Part shown: positions 1-10,261 of the stretch, in pieces
Position numbering within the stretch: the first letter of the stretch is position 1
How the letters are laid out: each line of letters opens with the position of its first letter
Assembly: GCA_021292165.1 (NCBI GenBank)
Contig: CM037879.1
Location: 42,369,802 to 42,433,801, forward strand
Direction: 5' to 3'
DNA from: Shinisaurus crocodilurus
Lineage: Eukaryota > Chordata > Lepidosauria > Squamata > Shinisauridae
DNA: 64,000 nucleotides
The notes under the pieces: generated by a model
Told to the model about the DNA's origin: nothing
What the model saw: the letters and a program-made list of their open reading frames with translations, nothing else
The model's database searches: none
Position numbers and translations under genes: made by a program

Positions 1-293
1 AACTTCACTTTTAGGTATCAAGGCCATTCTTGTAAAGAAATGTTAATCAGAATTTAAGTTTTCTCTAACACTTTGATTGAGTGCTTGATGTAAAAAAAAA
101 ATTATGTTAATTCGGGGTGGGACACCTCAGCTTTCACAATGAAAAAATACATAAGAATTATTGGGAGCTCAAGGTGTTAGTTAGCCCTTGCAGGATTGGG
201 CCCAGTACAGTGTGCTAAGCGAGCTGAAGAAAGCCGTGGTGGTGTAATGGAACCAGGGCTGGCAGGGATGCAGTGCCAATGCTTTTTTATTAG
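1..293. other. Unassigned sequence
   Basis: AT-rich DNA in front of the first CR1 fragment. I see no coding frame, terminal repeats or recognised repeat family in it. Confidence 0.5.
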
Positions 294-328
294 CAGGGAT
301 GCTGGGCCGAAAACAACAGAATGAAATT

Positions 329-361
329 TAATAGGGATAAATACCAAGTTTATCCCTATTA
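329..361. repeat. 13-bp perfect inverted repeat inside CR1
   Basis: TAATAGGGATAAA at 329-341 is followed after 7 bases by its exact reverse complement at 349-361. The right arm replaces the sequence found at this place in the CR1 copy at 18478-20551. It therefore looks like a local template-switch copy of the left arm. Confidence 0.8.
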
Positions 362-371
362 AGGAAACCAA

Positions 372-1007
372 ATGCACAGTTACAGAATGGGGGACACTTG
401 GCTCAACAATACTACAAGTGAGAAGGATCTTGGAATTGTTGTAGATCACAAACTGAATATGAGCCAGCAATGTGATGTGGCTGCAAAGAAGGCAAATGCT
501 ATTTTGGGCTGCATTAATAGAAGTATAGCTTCCAAACCGCGTGAAGTGATATTTCCCCTCTACTCAGCACTGGTTAGGCCTCATCTTGAGTACTGCGTCC
601 AGTTCTGGGCACCACACTTTAAGAAGGATGCAGACAAACTGGAGAGGATTCAGAGGAGGGCAACAAGGATGATAAAAGGACTGGAAACAAGGCCCTATGA
701 GGAGAGACTGAAAGAACTGGGCATGTTTAGCCTTCAGAAGAGGAGACTGAGGGGAGATATGATCGCACTCTTCCTGTACTTAAAGGGTTGTCACAAAGAG
801 GATCTCTTCTCGATCATGCCAGTTTGCAGGACACGGAATAATGGGCTCAAGTTACAGGAACCCAGATTCCACCTAAACACCAGGAAAAAATTCCTGACTG
901 TTAGAGCAATAAGACAATGGAACCAACTACCTAGGGAGGTGGTGGGCTCTCCCACTCTGGAGGCATTCAAGGTGCAGCTGGACGGCCATCTGTCAGGGAT
1001 GCTTTGA
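372..1007 (+). pseudogene. CR1 ORF2 C-terminal remnant (reverse transcriptase thumb and C-terminal region)
   Basis: An open frame of 211 codons carries the CR1 C-terminal block: [20 protein letters not shown] at about residues 68-87, then the YEERLKELGMFSLQKRRLRG block, and near the end QWNQLPREVVGSPTLEAF. The catalytic FADD motif lies upstream and is not in this frame, so the piece cannot be an active polymerase. The frame is free of stops despite truncation, so the copy is not very old. The first ATG is internal to the family protein and is not a real start codon. Confidence 0.9.
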
Positions 1008-1098
1008 CCTAGATTCCTGCACTGAGCAGGGGGTTGGACTCGATGGCCTTGTAGGCTCCTTCCAACTCTACTATTCTATGATTCTATGATTCTATGAC

Positions 1099-1769
1099 AT
1101 CATCTGCCACCCACTCAGAATTCCCTATTCACCCAGAGCTTAGCTGCAATTCTCACAGTAGGTAGATTGGGCATGCATTTCCCAAGAACAATATCTTGTT
1201 CCCTGTTGCAAAGCATAATATTTTGCAGTGGCATGGTCCTGAATGGGCAATTTAGACCCATTTCCTTTGCAAAAGATCTGCCCCTGGTGGAAATAAAACT
1301 CCTAGAACTGGTTTGTTGATACGGATCCACACAGCTGCCTTTATTTTTGGACTCTTCTTGGGTGCAGCTATGGGTACTGTCATGATGAGTTCCTGCACTT
1401 CACAGTTTAGCACTACACCACTGGAAAAAAAAGAGGCCAAGGACAGAACCAAAAGCAGAAGACAGTGAGCCAGCAAACAGATCCAACAGGCAGCTTGACC
1501 AGAGATCAAGTCTTGAGCAAGTTTGGAGGCAGACCACTGCTAGAGGTCTGGTTCTGGTGCAGGCCAGTCAAGGTCTAAAGGGCCAGAGGTAGATGATATA
1601 GTTGAGGACATGCTGAGGGTGAAGCCAGACCAGGCAAACAAGGATCAAAGGCCAGAGGCAGGATACATGGGTAGTAGTATCCAATGTTAGTCCAATGTAC
1701 AGTAGCCACATTAATGAATGGGACTTGTCAGTCATGAGTAACTTAAGTCCCATTCATTTCCACAGGTTT
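1099..1769. other. Unassigned sequence
   Basis: No recognised repeat, splice-flanked exon or credible coding frame is visible. Open frames here are short and lack family motifs. Confidence 0.5.
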
Positions 1770-3100
1770 AGCCTATGTTCGTAAATTTTTGGAGGGTTCC
1801 TCCCTGCCACAAATATCCTTGAAAAGGATACAAATTTATATTGAAGAAGGTGGGTTTTGCTTTCCGGATCTTGCTTTATACCATTGGGCCTATTTGTTGG
1901 CTTGTACTAAATTTTGGTCTTTTCCACTTAGATGAGACTTTCTGCCATGGTCAGTTCTGGATCCTCTCTCTAAATGGATCAGGCTTTTGGCATATTAAAA
2001 AGGATAGGGTTCTTCCCTCAGTTCCGGCTGCTAGAGCTGTGTGGCGAATAATATTGTGTCAATTACATTTTGATCCATTTCCACATGCTAAATTGACTTT
2101 ATGGTGAAATCCAGACTTAAACATTGGTAAGAAAATGTTTTTGTGGCAGACGTGGATGGAGAAGTTGATTTTTACTTTGGATCAGTTGGTGGGGGTTGAT
2201 GATGAGTTTTTGTCATTTTCAGATTTGAGTGCTAAATAAGATTTGCCTGCTATGGGTGAATGGCAATACTTGCAATTGCAACATTTGTTTGAATCTAGGT
2301 TTGGCCCTGCTGCTTTTACAGCTTCAGAGTCTCCTCCACAATTGGAAATACTTATTGAGGCCGATCAGTCATATCGATCCACGATCCATTTTTATAAATA
2401 CTTATTATCAGTGAATAAATATGATGCACAGGGTCTTAAGCAGGAATGGAATAGGGAATTGGAGTGTCCTATTCTGTCTAATCAATTAGCGTCTGTATCC
2501 AAAGCTTCAGTGGATCTCAGGTTACGTCTTATTTAGCAAAAACTCATGTTTCGTGTCTATTGGACATCACAACATCTTTTTAATAAGGGTTTGTCTAAGT
2601 CGGCTAACAGCTGAAGGTGTAATACTGCTAATGCTTCCTTTAATCATGTTTTGGCAATGTCCAATAGTTGCCTCTTTTTGGGAGTAGGTTATAATATGGA
2701 TAAACTTTGTATTGGAACACTCTTTAATATTTACTGATGCACACATTCTTTTAAATTATCTACCTGCTTCCTGGAAGTTAATGCATGTTCAACGTAAATG
2801 GCTTTTCTGTGCCCTTCTGATAGCTAAAAGGCTGATACAACAACACTGGAAGGATAAATGCTTACCTCCTATAGTGCAATGGATTGAGAACCTAACACGC
2901 TTTTAACATTTGAATATATGGCACATAGATGCCACCCCCCAATGGATACATATGTAGATATTAGGTCTTTCTTTGTTGAAGCTTATGTATAATTGATATA
3001 TTCAAATTTATGTAGTCATTTCCCCCCTTTTTCTTCTCTCTTTTTATGGATTTGTTTTGTTGAAATTCACAATAAAAAAATATTTTTTAAAAAAAAAAGT
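1770..3100 (+). mobile_element. L1/Tx1-like LINE, degraded 3' end
   Basis: Broken frames read a GGFCFPDLALYHWA-type block near 1850, the sequence following the reverse transcriptase core in L1-superfamily proteins. Further on they read FYKYLLSVNKYD near 2395 and an AKRLIQQHWKD block near 2825 that precedes the stop codon in such proteins. A pyrimidine-rich 3' UTR and an AATAAA-containing A-rich tail end the element near 3100. Frame changes and stops are frequent, so this is an old, inactive copy. The left boundary is approximate. L1 and Tx1 cannot be told apart by eye. Confidence 0.7.
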
Positions 3101-3101
3101 T

Positions 3102-3362
3102 GTCCAGACTGAGGAGCTAAGCCTGAACCAACTGATATATAGGGCCACAAAGCCAGGACCTGCTTGATTATTTGGGTCACTTGGCCTGGCCAAGCTGATG
3201 AGCTGCAGGACCTTTCTGGCCATGGTAAGGGTGGTGCTGCAACACGCAAAAGATCAGACCAGGAGGTGCTTCAGCCTACATGCTGCCTCAGTGAGGCAAA
3301 GAATAAAGTACCTGTACCTGCTGTCTAACTAGTCCCTTGTTTGAGTCCCCCGGAGCCTTACA
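3102..3362 (+). other. Possible LTR-like fragment (TG...CA, AATAAA)
   Basis: The segment starts TGTCCAGACTGAGG directly after the A-rich tail of the L1-like element. It contains AATAAA near 3301 and ends in CCTTACA, an arrangement like the R-U5 end of an LTR. Flanking AAAGT and AAAGG would be an imperfect 5-bp duplication, but the left one overlaps the A-rich tail. It carries no coding sequence. This is a weak call. Confidence 0.25.
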
Positions 3363-3382
3363 AAAGGTGAGATCTAAGGCTC

Positions 3383-3385
<3 letters not shown>

Positions 3386-3413
<28 letters not shown>
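3386..3413. repeat. (CT)n microsatellite
   Basis: An uninterrupted CT dinucleotide run of about 13 units, followed by a short C-rich stretch. Confidence 0.97.
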
Positions 3414-3713
3414 CCCCTCAGGAGATGTCCTCCCTGTCACTTGGCCCCAGGCCACAAAAAAGTAGGGCAATTTCAAGAAATTGCTTCCTGACAGTACATG
3501 CCTTTTCCAGCAGTGGGAGGCAAACCCAGGAAATACTCCAGCAATCCTGTTTTGAGCAAGTGATGGATGGAGTTTCTTCGGTTGGCAACGAAGAGACGTG
3601 TGATCTGCCCACACAACTGCAGTACTCGCCACAGGGCCCTATGTGCAAAGGAAGCTTTACAACCACTTCAAGTACTTCAGAGTGCTAGGACAATGCACCA
3701 TAGCAGCTTTCCC
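3414..3713. other. Unassigned sequence
   Basis: Open frames of about 85 codons exist on both strands, but they overlap each other and show no domain. I see nothing that can be named. Confidence 0.45.
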
Positions 3714-3779
3714 CAACCTGGTGCCCTCCAGATGTGTTGAACTACAACTCCCATAATTCCCAGCCAGCATGGCCAACAG
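3714..3779. mobile_element. Half copy of palindromic hAT-type MITE
   Basis: The left arm of the family is present: CAGCTTTCCCCAACCTGGTG, then CCTCCAGATGTGTTGAACTA and CAACTCCCA. The mirror-image right arm is missing. Full copies lie elsewhere in the window, for example at 7755-7890. Confidence 0.85.
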
Positions 3780-3890
3780 AGAAAGAGCGGGGTTAATTAG
3801 AATCCATTTTCCAGATTAAGGACTGAAACCTGGGGATGTGAAATACACAACAAATCCATGGCCAAGCCAGGAGCTGAACACAGACCATCA

Positions 3891-3936
<46 letters not shown>

Positions 3937-4697
3937 TCACGGGCATGCATAAGCTATTACTCCATAGTGCTGCTGTTCTACCATTATATCAGCAGCACAC
4001 ATTAATAACTCAGTGTTAAGTACATTCACAGCCTTGGACTTATGCTGAATAATAGAAAGAAGGTCTCATATACCATAGTTGCCCATTAAATTAACTTACA
4101 TACAACACTGTAATAAAACAGAGGGGGGAAATTATTGGATTAGTACCGGAGGAATGAGAAAGGAATGATTTAAGGCCAAGTGGAGAATGAGAATTGTGTT
4201 ATTTTCTCATGCTCATACTATACTTCTGTTCCAAAGAAGCAGAAAAATGGAAAGTTCCATTGTTCTCTTCTCCTAAGCGTCTCGATTAGGAGCGCTGCCT
4301 GGATTCAAAAGCATCTCAAATATTACTTCTCAGGGATTATGCCCCAGGAGTGTAGAATAGTTTGAGCATTAGGTACTCTTAATTCACTTTTAACTGGCTA
4401 TGTTGGCAACACCTAAAGAGGCTGGGACTGTATCATGGTCTAATAAAAAAAAAACCTAATAAAAGTTTTAAACTAATTCACACACATCTGCAATCTGATT
4501 ACATAATGTGTGATTTGGCTGCCAAAAGCTTGCCACACTGCTAGTTCATTCAGGGAGGCAGTGGGGGTGGGGGGGATCTTGGTATGATGTCTTCCTTGGC
4601 AGCATTATTGTCTTCTAAGACTAACACCACCATCTCTGGGCAAACCTCAGAAGAACTGAAGAAAGGGCAAGAGCAGCCCCCTCAGGCAACATGTGGT
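3780..4697. other. Unassigned sequence with a (CAT)n microsatellite at 3886-3936
   Basis: A pure CAT trinucleotide array of about 17 units sits at 3886-3936. The rest, including an A-rich run near 4443 and a G-rich run near 4560, shows no recognisable element or gene. Confidence 0.6.
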
Positions 4698-5023
4698 CTT
4701 AGAATCATAGAAAAGTAGAGTTGGAAGGGGCCTAAAAGGCCATCGAGTCCAACCCCCTGCTCAATGCAGGAATCCAGGTCAAAGCATCCCTGACAGATGG
4801 CCGCCCAGCTGCACCTTGAATGCCTCCAGAGTGGGAGAGCCCACCACCTCCCTAGGTAGTTGGTTCCATTGTCTTATTGCTCTAACAGTCAGGAATTTTT
4901 TTCTGATGTTTAGGTGGAATCTGGGTTCCTGTAACTTGAGCCCATTATTCTGTGTCCTGCAAACTGGGATGATCGAGAAGAGATCCTGGCCCTCCTCTTT
5001 GTGACAACCCTTCAAGTACTGTG
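4698..5023 (-). mobile_element. CR1 LINE 3' end
   Basis: Read on the minus strand, this is the C-terminal end of CR1 ORF2 plus the 3' UTR. It contains the FHLNIRKKFLTVRAIRQWNQ block, then the GAGCAGGGGGTTGGACTCGA tail region and a decayed ATTCTATG end at about 4698. The plus-strand start of this sequence reads AGAATCATAGAAAAGTAGAG. The open frame continues on its upstream side into unrelated sequence near 5030, which marks the 5' truncation point. Confidence 0.92.
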
Positions 5024-5984
5024 AGGGAAGGGCTGGCCATTCCTCACAAGCCCCCCAGCTGTTCCCCTCTGCTGGAGGGTGGAGCGGTGTGCCCAAGAGC
5101 TGTGTGTGCCCCTTAAGCTGGCCTGCTTAGCCACCATGTAAAGGAGGATGCTGTCCTTGCTGCTTCTGTGTTTGGAATGGCGATGGGCACCATCTTCTTC
5201 TTCACCTCAGGCAACAACATAAATCAGGCCATTCCCTGAGTGGTATATCCTCTGATCTTTAAAAGGCTAGCTGACCCATCCATCCACACATTCTTGTAAG
5301 AGGCAGATTTTTTTAAAAAAAATAAATCAATAACATAATATACCAGACTCTAAATAAAAATAATACCTCTGGACATTTAGGCCCTTGTGATGTTTTAACA
5401 AGGATGTGGGGATCTTTGAGAGTTATGGTTCCACAAGTCCACAGTGTACTTTGAGTAAGTAACCAAAATAAACCGGCGCTCAATCCCCTGCTTTGCAAAT
5501 TAAAAGCACTGGAATTGGGGGCCCAAAAAATACAAAGATTTTTGGCATTTTAACACAGCTCTTTCATTTGAACAACAACAAAAAATGAAATAAGCAAAGT
5601 CAATTTGATAGTCATTTTAGAACTATTTAGGGACCCCTTCCATTCATGGCTACTGGCAGGACTTCCTGATGAGACTTTCTGGGCCTGGAAAAATATTTAT
5701 ATTCAGCCCATGCCCTTGTTGTGCTCCATATTAAAGCTTATTCCTGACACCTTTCATTTTAGATTTTAACACAAGAAAAGAAATTAAGCCTATTTGAAAA
5801 ACTGGATCGAGTTTTTCATAGGAAACCTCACCACCACCATGGCAGAAGTAGTGCGAAGATCTTGTGCTATTTCTGGCATAGCAAGTGTTCCCAGAATATG
5901 CCTTTGAATCCTCTGCATCATCAGAGAGGATTCTGGGATACATTCTGGGATGCATTTTAATTTGCATCAGTTATATTGAGTTCA
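5024..5984. other. Unassigned sequence
   Basis: No recognised element, gene or tandem array is visible. Confidence 0.45.
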
Positions 5985-6150
5985 TGGGAACGTGGGACAT
6001 AGGAAGCTGCCATATGGAGCCAGGCCATTGCTCCATCTAGCTCAGTACTATCTACACTTACTAGCAGTGGCTCTCCAGGGAACCTTGGACTTTCTGTATG
6101 CAAACCTTGTATTCTACTACTGGGCTAAGGTTCTTCAACCAGAATACTGG
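5985..6150 (+). repeat. Dispersed LINE-tail-like repeat (AGGAAGCTGCCATA family)
   Basis: The segment reads ACATAGGAAGCTGCCATATG, then a CCATCTAGCTCAGTACTATC block and a GCTCTCCAGGGAACC block. A diverged copy of the same order of blocks occurs at 22375-22510. I regard it as a CR1/L3-like 3' end or a SINE, without a firm family name. Confidence 0.5.
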
Positions 6151-6255
6151 GCCCAGCTTTGTTAGGCTCTCCTAGGCCTGTTTCTATTAGTATAGTCTCA
6201 ATGAAGCCAAAGGAAAATGGAGGTGGCAGCAGGGGCGGGGGCACACAGCTACTGA

Positions 6256-6630
6256 CTGGGTTCAGACAACACAATAGCCCACACTCAAGGGTTGAGTGTG
6301 GGTTGTGGCTGAATTGTGGGTTGTTATTGAAACATGGGTTATCATGTTGTCTGAACCCAGTTCATTTAAAAATATAAAATAAAAATTATAAATAAATAAA
6401 CCCAGGCAAGATAACAAACCATAGTGAACAACCCACAGTTCACAACCCAAAAACAAACTATGGGTTCTCTTCATGGGTTGTTTGTAGTTAACAAGCCATG
6501 GCTTGTTAGCGCAGCTGGGTTCGGACAACACGATAACCCACGGTTCGAGAACAACCCACGGTTCAATAACAACCCACACTCAACCCATACGCAACCCTTG
6601 AGTGTGGGTTACTGTGTTGTCTGAACCCAG
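6256..6630. mobile_element. Composite palindromic MITE, TIR CTGGGTTCAGACAACAC
   Basis: The element starts CTGGGTTCAGACAACACAAT and ends with the reverse complement, GTTGTCTGAACCCAG. It has two palindromic units (about 6256-6360 and 6511-6630) built of AACCCACACTCAA and its complement, joined by an A/T-rich linker containing ACAACCCACAGTTCACAACC. The same composite architecture occurs at 52736-53067, so it is a family trait and not a chance double insertion. No transposase is present. The target-site duplication is unclear, so the superfamily is undetermined. Confidence 0.75.
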
Positions 6631-7754
6631 TCATTGTATTATTAAAAGTTAGACTTGTTTCTGGCTGAAATGACATCTATAAATGGCATCCTTTCCCTGT
6701 TCTTTTTTTTTTTTTTTTAAGGAACACTCTGGAAGTTGAGGGCAGAAAAGTTGGGCCTCCTCTGGAATCTGTTGCCTGAAGTGGCTGCTTCACGTCATCT
6801 CATAGTCAGGACCGGTCTGACTAAGGATTGGATTCAACCCTCACGTGAGCAGAAATCCACTTGCATGGGGCTGGAATTCCCCCATCCTCTCCTCCCACTT
6901 GCAGGCCGTCCCACACATGCCACAGATCTCCTGTGTGTGTGTGGGGGGGGGTCCCCCGACCTTACAGAGCAGATATGGGGGGCATGTGGAGGGCTGCAGG
7001 GGGAGGGGGAAATCCATTCTGCCAGCAGTTTCCTCCCACTGGTTGAATGACACCATTGGATACAACCCTAATAAGTTTTCTTGCTTTCCAATATTCCAAA
7101 AGGGAAAATATACCTGACAAAAACACAGAGGCCACTATCTTGGAGTCCAGAGCTGACCTGTGCATTCTTGGTTCTGTGCCTGGAGGTATTTCTAGCAGTG
7201 GCCACTAGCTCCCATGTGGTTTTCTTTCATGTCATCCTTGGAATCACAATCCAAAAGCTTCCAACCAGTCTGAGCAAGAAAGAAGATTCTTCCTTGATCC
7301 CAAGAACGGCTGTGATCAACTTAGGAACTTTCTTCTGGCCTGTGGCCGATGCTTCCAGGGAAACACATGAGGGGTGTGCCAAGTGACATCTGCCAGTGCA
7401 GGAAAGAGGGGGAAACACATTTTGCAAAGAAGTCCATGATTGTTGTTGTTTTCTGTAGCCCATCCAACTCTATAGGGTTTATCAAAGTGCTGTGCAAAAA
7501 GAAACTGGCTGGGGGCCATGGATTAAATTCCAGCAAGTTTCATGTGGCTGACAGAGTTTTCTTTTTTGATTGTTGCTAACTCCTCTCTGCCAGAGATAGC
7601 CCAGGGGCTCATAAAAATACTTCTGAAGATCAAAGAGTTGCCTGTGGAATGGCCCTCGCTTCAATACATTCCCAGGGGAGGATGCTGCAGGACCTCCTAC
7701 AGAGCCTTCAGTTCCGACTGCCATCGCCCTTCCCTTTATACAAATGGTGTAGGG
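6631..7754. other. Unassigned sequence
   Basis: Apart from a poly-T run near 6703-6718 I recognise nothing. Several overlapping open frames of 60-100 codons occur on both strands and are mutually exclusive, so none is supported as a gene. Confidence 0.45.
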
Positions 7755-7890
7755 CAGCCTTCCCCAACCTGGTGACCTCCAGATGTTTTGGACTTCTGCT
7801 CCCAACAGCCCCAGCCAGAATGGCCAATGGTCATGAATTCTGGGAGTTGTAGCCCAAAACATCTGGAAGTCACCAGGTTGGGGAAGGCTG
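7755..7890. mobile_element. Palindromic hAT-type MITE
   Basis: It starts CAGCCTTCCCCAACCTGGTG and ends with the reverse complement CACCAGGTTGGGGAAGGCTG. The arms can fold into one long hairpin. The flanking octamers GTGTAGGG and GTGCAGTA match at 6 of 8 positions, consistent with a decayed 8-bp hAT target duplication. Confidence 0.85.
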
Positions 7891-8002
7891 GTGCAGTACA
7901 GCAACGGAGATGTTGGTCTGCTGCTTGTCACTGGGATGAAAAAGATTCTACCCTGTCTCCCAAATGCCATTTGTCCCAAATGGAAAGTCCTATACAGTAG
8001 GG

Positions 8003-8129
8003 CAGGGTTCTCCAACCTTGGGTCTGCAGATGTTGCTGGCCTACAGCTCCCAGCCAGCATGGCTAATGGCAAGGGATTCTGGGAGCTGCAGTCCAGCAAC
8101 GTCTGGAGTCCCAAGGTTAGAGAGCCATG
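8003..8129. mobile_element. Palindromic hAT-type MITE with perfect 8-bp TSD
   Basis: The arms are CAGGGTTCTCCAACCTTGGG and its near reverse complement, ending GGTTAGAGAGCCATG. The identical octamer CAGTAGGG lies at 7995-8002 and 8130-8137. This supports hAT-type integration. Confidence 0.92.
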
Positions 8130-8279
8130 CAGTAGGGAAATGGAATGGTATGCATTAGAGATGCCTCAGTATGATAAGGTTTCAAATCAAAGCTTGTGGT
8201 TATGCTAAAGATAGAATGGCCCAGTAACCAACCTAAGTCAAGAGTCATCAGAATATGGTCATATGAAGTTGCTTTACTG

Positions 8280-8646
8280 CAGGGGTGTTGAACCTTTTTC
8301 AGCCAGAGGGCCAAATTCTATCTTGGAGAAGCTCTTGGGGGCTGCATTCTAGTGGTGGGTGGGGCCTAAGGCAAAAGGGGTGGGGCCTGAGGCAAAGGGG
8401 TGGTGCCAAAATACCAGCATATTTTAGCTTAAAGCTCTTACTGCTAGTGACTACATCTTAGGAGAAGCATTTCAACCTTTTCGAATGGTGGGGGGAACCT
8501 ATAGAAGCTACCAAATGATTGAAGGTCTGGGGAAAGGGGGTGGGGCTTGGGGAAGGGGACATGGCCAAATGGATTACCCCAGAGGGCTGGATTGGGACCC
8601 AAGGCAGGCTGGATTTGGCCTGCTGGCTTTAGGTTCTGCACCCCTG
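8280..8646. mobile_element. Non-autonomous hAT element, TIR CAGGGGTG, with perfect 8-bp TSD
   Basis: The element begins CAGGGGTGTTGAACCTTTTT and ends TAGGTTCTGCACCCCTG. It is flanked by the octamer CTTTACTG at 8272-8279 and 8647-8654. It has no coding capacity. Internal blocks such as TATTTTAGCTTAAAGCTCTT are shared with the relatives at 22608-23091 (which reads them in the opposite orientation) and 35313-36137. Confidence 0.92.
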
Positions 8647-8675
8647 CTTTACTGACTGAGACAGCCCACCACTGT

Positions 8676-8735
8676 TTATTTATTCATTTTATTTGTACCC
8701 CACCTTTCTACCAAAAAATGGCTACACCAGCCAGC
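8676..8735 (-). mobile_element. CORE-SINE 3'-end scrap
   Basis: A short TTATTTATTCATTTTATTTG then CCCCACCTTTCT sequence resembles the 3' end of the tRNA-derived SINEs listed below, in reverse. Too little remains for a firm call. Confidence 0.4.
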
Positions 8736-8994
8736 ACTGATTGCAGGAAGGTATTTCTCCTGGCTGAATTTCCCTGAGAGCCTTTTCTTAATCTGGAGAT
8801 GTCATGGCTCAAAGCTGGGACTGCCAGGGATCTAGGTTGACCTCATATACAGCACCACAATTGTCTGTGGTTCTGGTCACCTTTACCCAACCCTGGACTC
8901 TTGCCATGTCTGGCTGGGACATCACCGTGGGATCCAGCCTGATGCAGGACACCAGACTGACCAGCTTCCTATTTGCTCTCAGGTGCAATTCAAT

Positions 8995-9425
8995 GTGGGT
9001 TTTGGGACCAGACTGAAAGACCGCCTTCTCCCATACGAGCCTGCTGAGATCTTAAGATCTTTGGGAGAAGCCCTTCTTTCATTACCGCCACCTTCAGAGG
9101 TGCTTTTGTTGACAACATGAGAGCCTTTTCGGTGACTGCTCCCAGGCTGTGGAACTCCCTGCCCAGGGAGGCTAAGTTGGCTACCTCTCTGCTGTCCTTC
9201 CACCAGCAGGCAAATATATTTTTATTCAAGCAGGCCTTTGGCATAGAAGCAGGTCTGTTGGGTTGCATGCTTCTTTTCTTCTCTGCTATTGTTGTGTTTT
9301 TAATTGTCTTTTAATGTTTTTGTTGTATTACTGTTTTAATCCATTTTTATTTTTCTATGATCATAAGCCGTCTTAAGTCCCATTTTCTTGGTGGAAACAG
9401 GATACAAATCAAATGAATAAGGAAA
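8995..9425 (+). mobile_element. L2-clade LINE 3' end
   Basis: A frame from 9117 reads RAFSVTAPRLWNSLPREAKL and then an IFLFKQAF block, the C-terminal signature of L2-clade ORF2 (compare the intact protein ending at 59458). A T-rich 3' UTR with an AAGCCGTCTTAAGTCCC-type end follows. The copy is 5'-truncated and its remaining coding sequence is short. It belongs to a different subfamily from the full-length element at 55807-59627. Confidence 0.75.
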
Positions 9426-9439
9426 TGTGCCAGTTTTTA

Positions 9440-9694
9440 TTTTATTATTATTTATTTATTATTACATTTATTTCCCACCTTTTTTCCACTTGCAAGGAAC
9501 CCAATACGGCTTACATAATCCCCCTCCTCTTCAATTTATCCTCACAACAACCCTGTGAGGTAGGTTTGGCTGAGAGTCAGTGACTGGCCCAAAGTCACCC
9601 AGTGAGCTCCATGGCCGAGGAGGGGGACTAGAACCCTGATCTCCTGAATCCCAGTCCAACGCTCTACCCTCTACACACCACAACTGGCTCTTTT
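9440..9694 (-). mobile_element. tRNA-derived CORE-SINE (MIR-like)
   Basis: In minus orientation the order is a tRNA-like head, a CORE-like middle, a MIR-like block (AACCCTGTGAGGTAGG read on plus) and an (A/T)-rich LINE-like tail at 9440-9480. The head includes the complement of the A and B boxes. The full plus-strand organisation is best seen at 63280-63516. Confidence 0.85.
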
Positions 9695-10255
9695 AACCCT
9701 TAAAGCCCAAAATGGCCTGGGTCTTGCATACTTTAGGGAGTAACTGCAGCCATGTGTCCTCCTTTGTTCCCTGTGGTGAGTGGGGCAAGCTGTGATCTAT
9801 GTCCCCACTTCCACTTCACTCAGGTCTTGTTTGTTTATTCTTGAGAACTTCTATCTCACCTTTCAGCCTTCCCCACCCCCACCCCAATAGGGCTCCCAAG
9901 GCATCTTGCAGATTCAAAAACACAAATAAAATAGCAAAGTAACAAAATAAAAACAAATACAATCTCTAGCAATTCATTCATTAAAACAGCAGCATGAGGG
10001 GGCATAAAACAACTGGGTCAGACAACCGGGTACATCAACATAGCAGGATGTTCAAATAGATTAAAGGCACAGAGGAAATTAAGAAAAAGTCTTTGAATAA
10101 GCCAGTATGTGTGCTGATAGTTAACCCTTTGAGGTTTGGCCTGCTCCTGATTGGTTCTGGCTCAGTTTATAAGTGGTATTGCAGCTTACTCTCATTTGTG
10201 CCTGAAGCTGGCAATCTATGCCAAAATATTTTGTATTGTATATATTGATAGGAGG
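9695..10255. other. Mostly unassigned; probable L2-like 3' UTR (minus) at 9830-9990
   Basis: The stretch 9830-9990 reads ACCTTTCAGCCTTC, then AGGGCTCCCAAGGC and an A-rich AAATAAAATAGCAAAG run. This looks like an inverted L2-type 3' UTR. The rest shows no recognised feature. Confidence 0.4.
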
Positions 10256-10261
10256 AGGCTA

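Larger units (their letters stand above)
294..1098 (+). mobile_element. CR1 LINE, 5'-truncated 3' half
   Basis: This is the 3' part of a CR1-clade non-LTR retrotransposon. It begins inside the reverse transcriptase region and runs through the C-terminal part of ORF2 into a short 3' UTR. It ends in three tandem copies of the 8-mer ATTCTATG, the tail typical of CR1. Over most of its length it is nearly collinear with the longer copy at 18478-20551. 5' truncation is the normal outcome of incomplete target-primed reverse transcription. No clear target-site duplication was found, which is common for CR1. Confidence 0.93.

Noticed and set aside
3886..3936. CRISPR-like or regulatory repeat array
   Set aside because: It is a plain CAT trinucleotide microsatellite without spacers.
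7482..8114. 210-codon minus-strand open frame
   Set aside because: It runs through two palindromic MITEs and the spacer between them, with no domain or codon-usage support.
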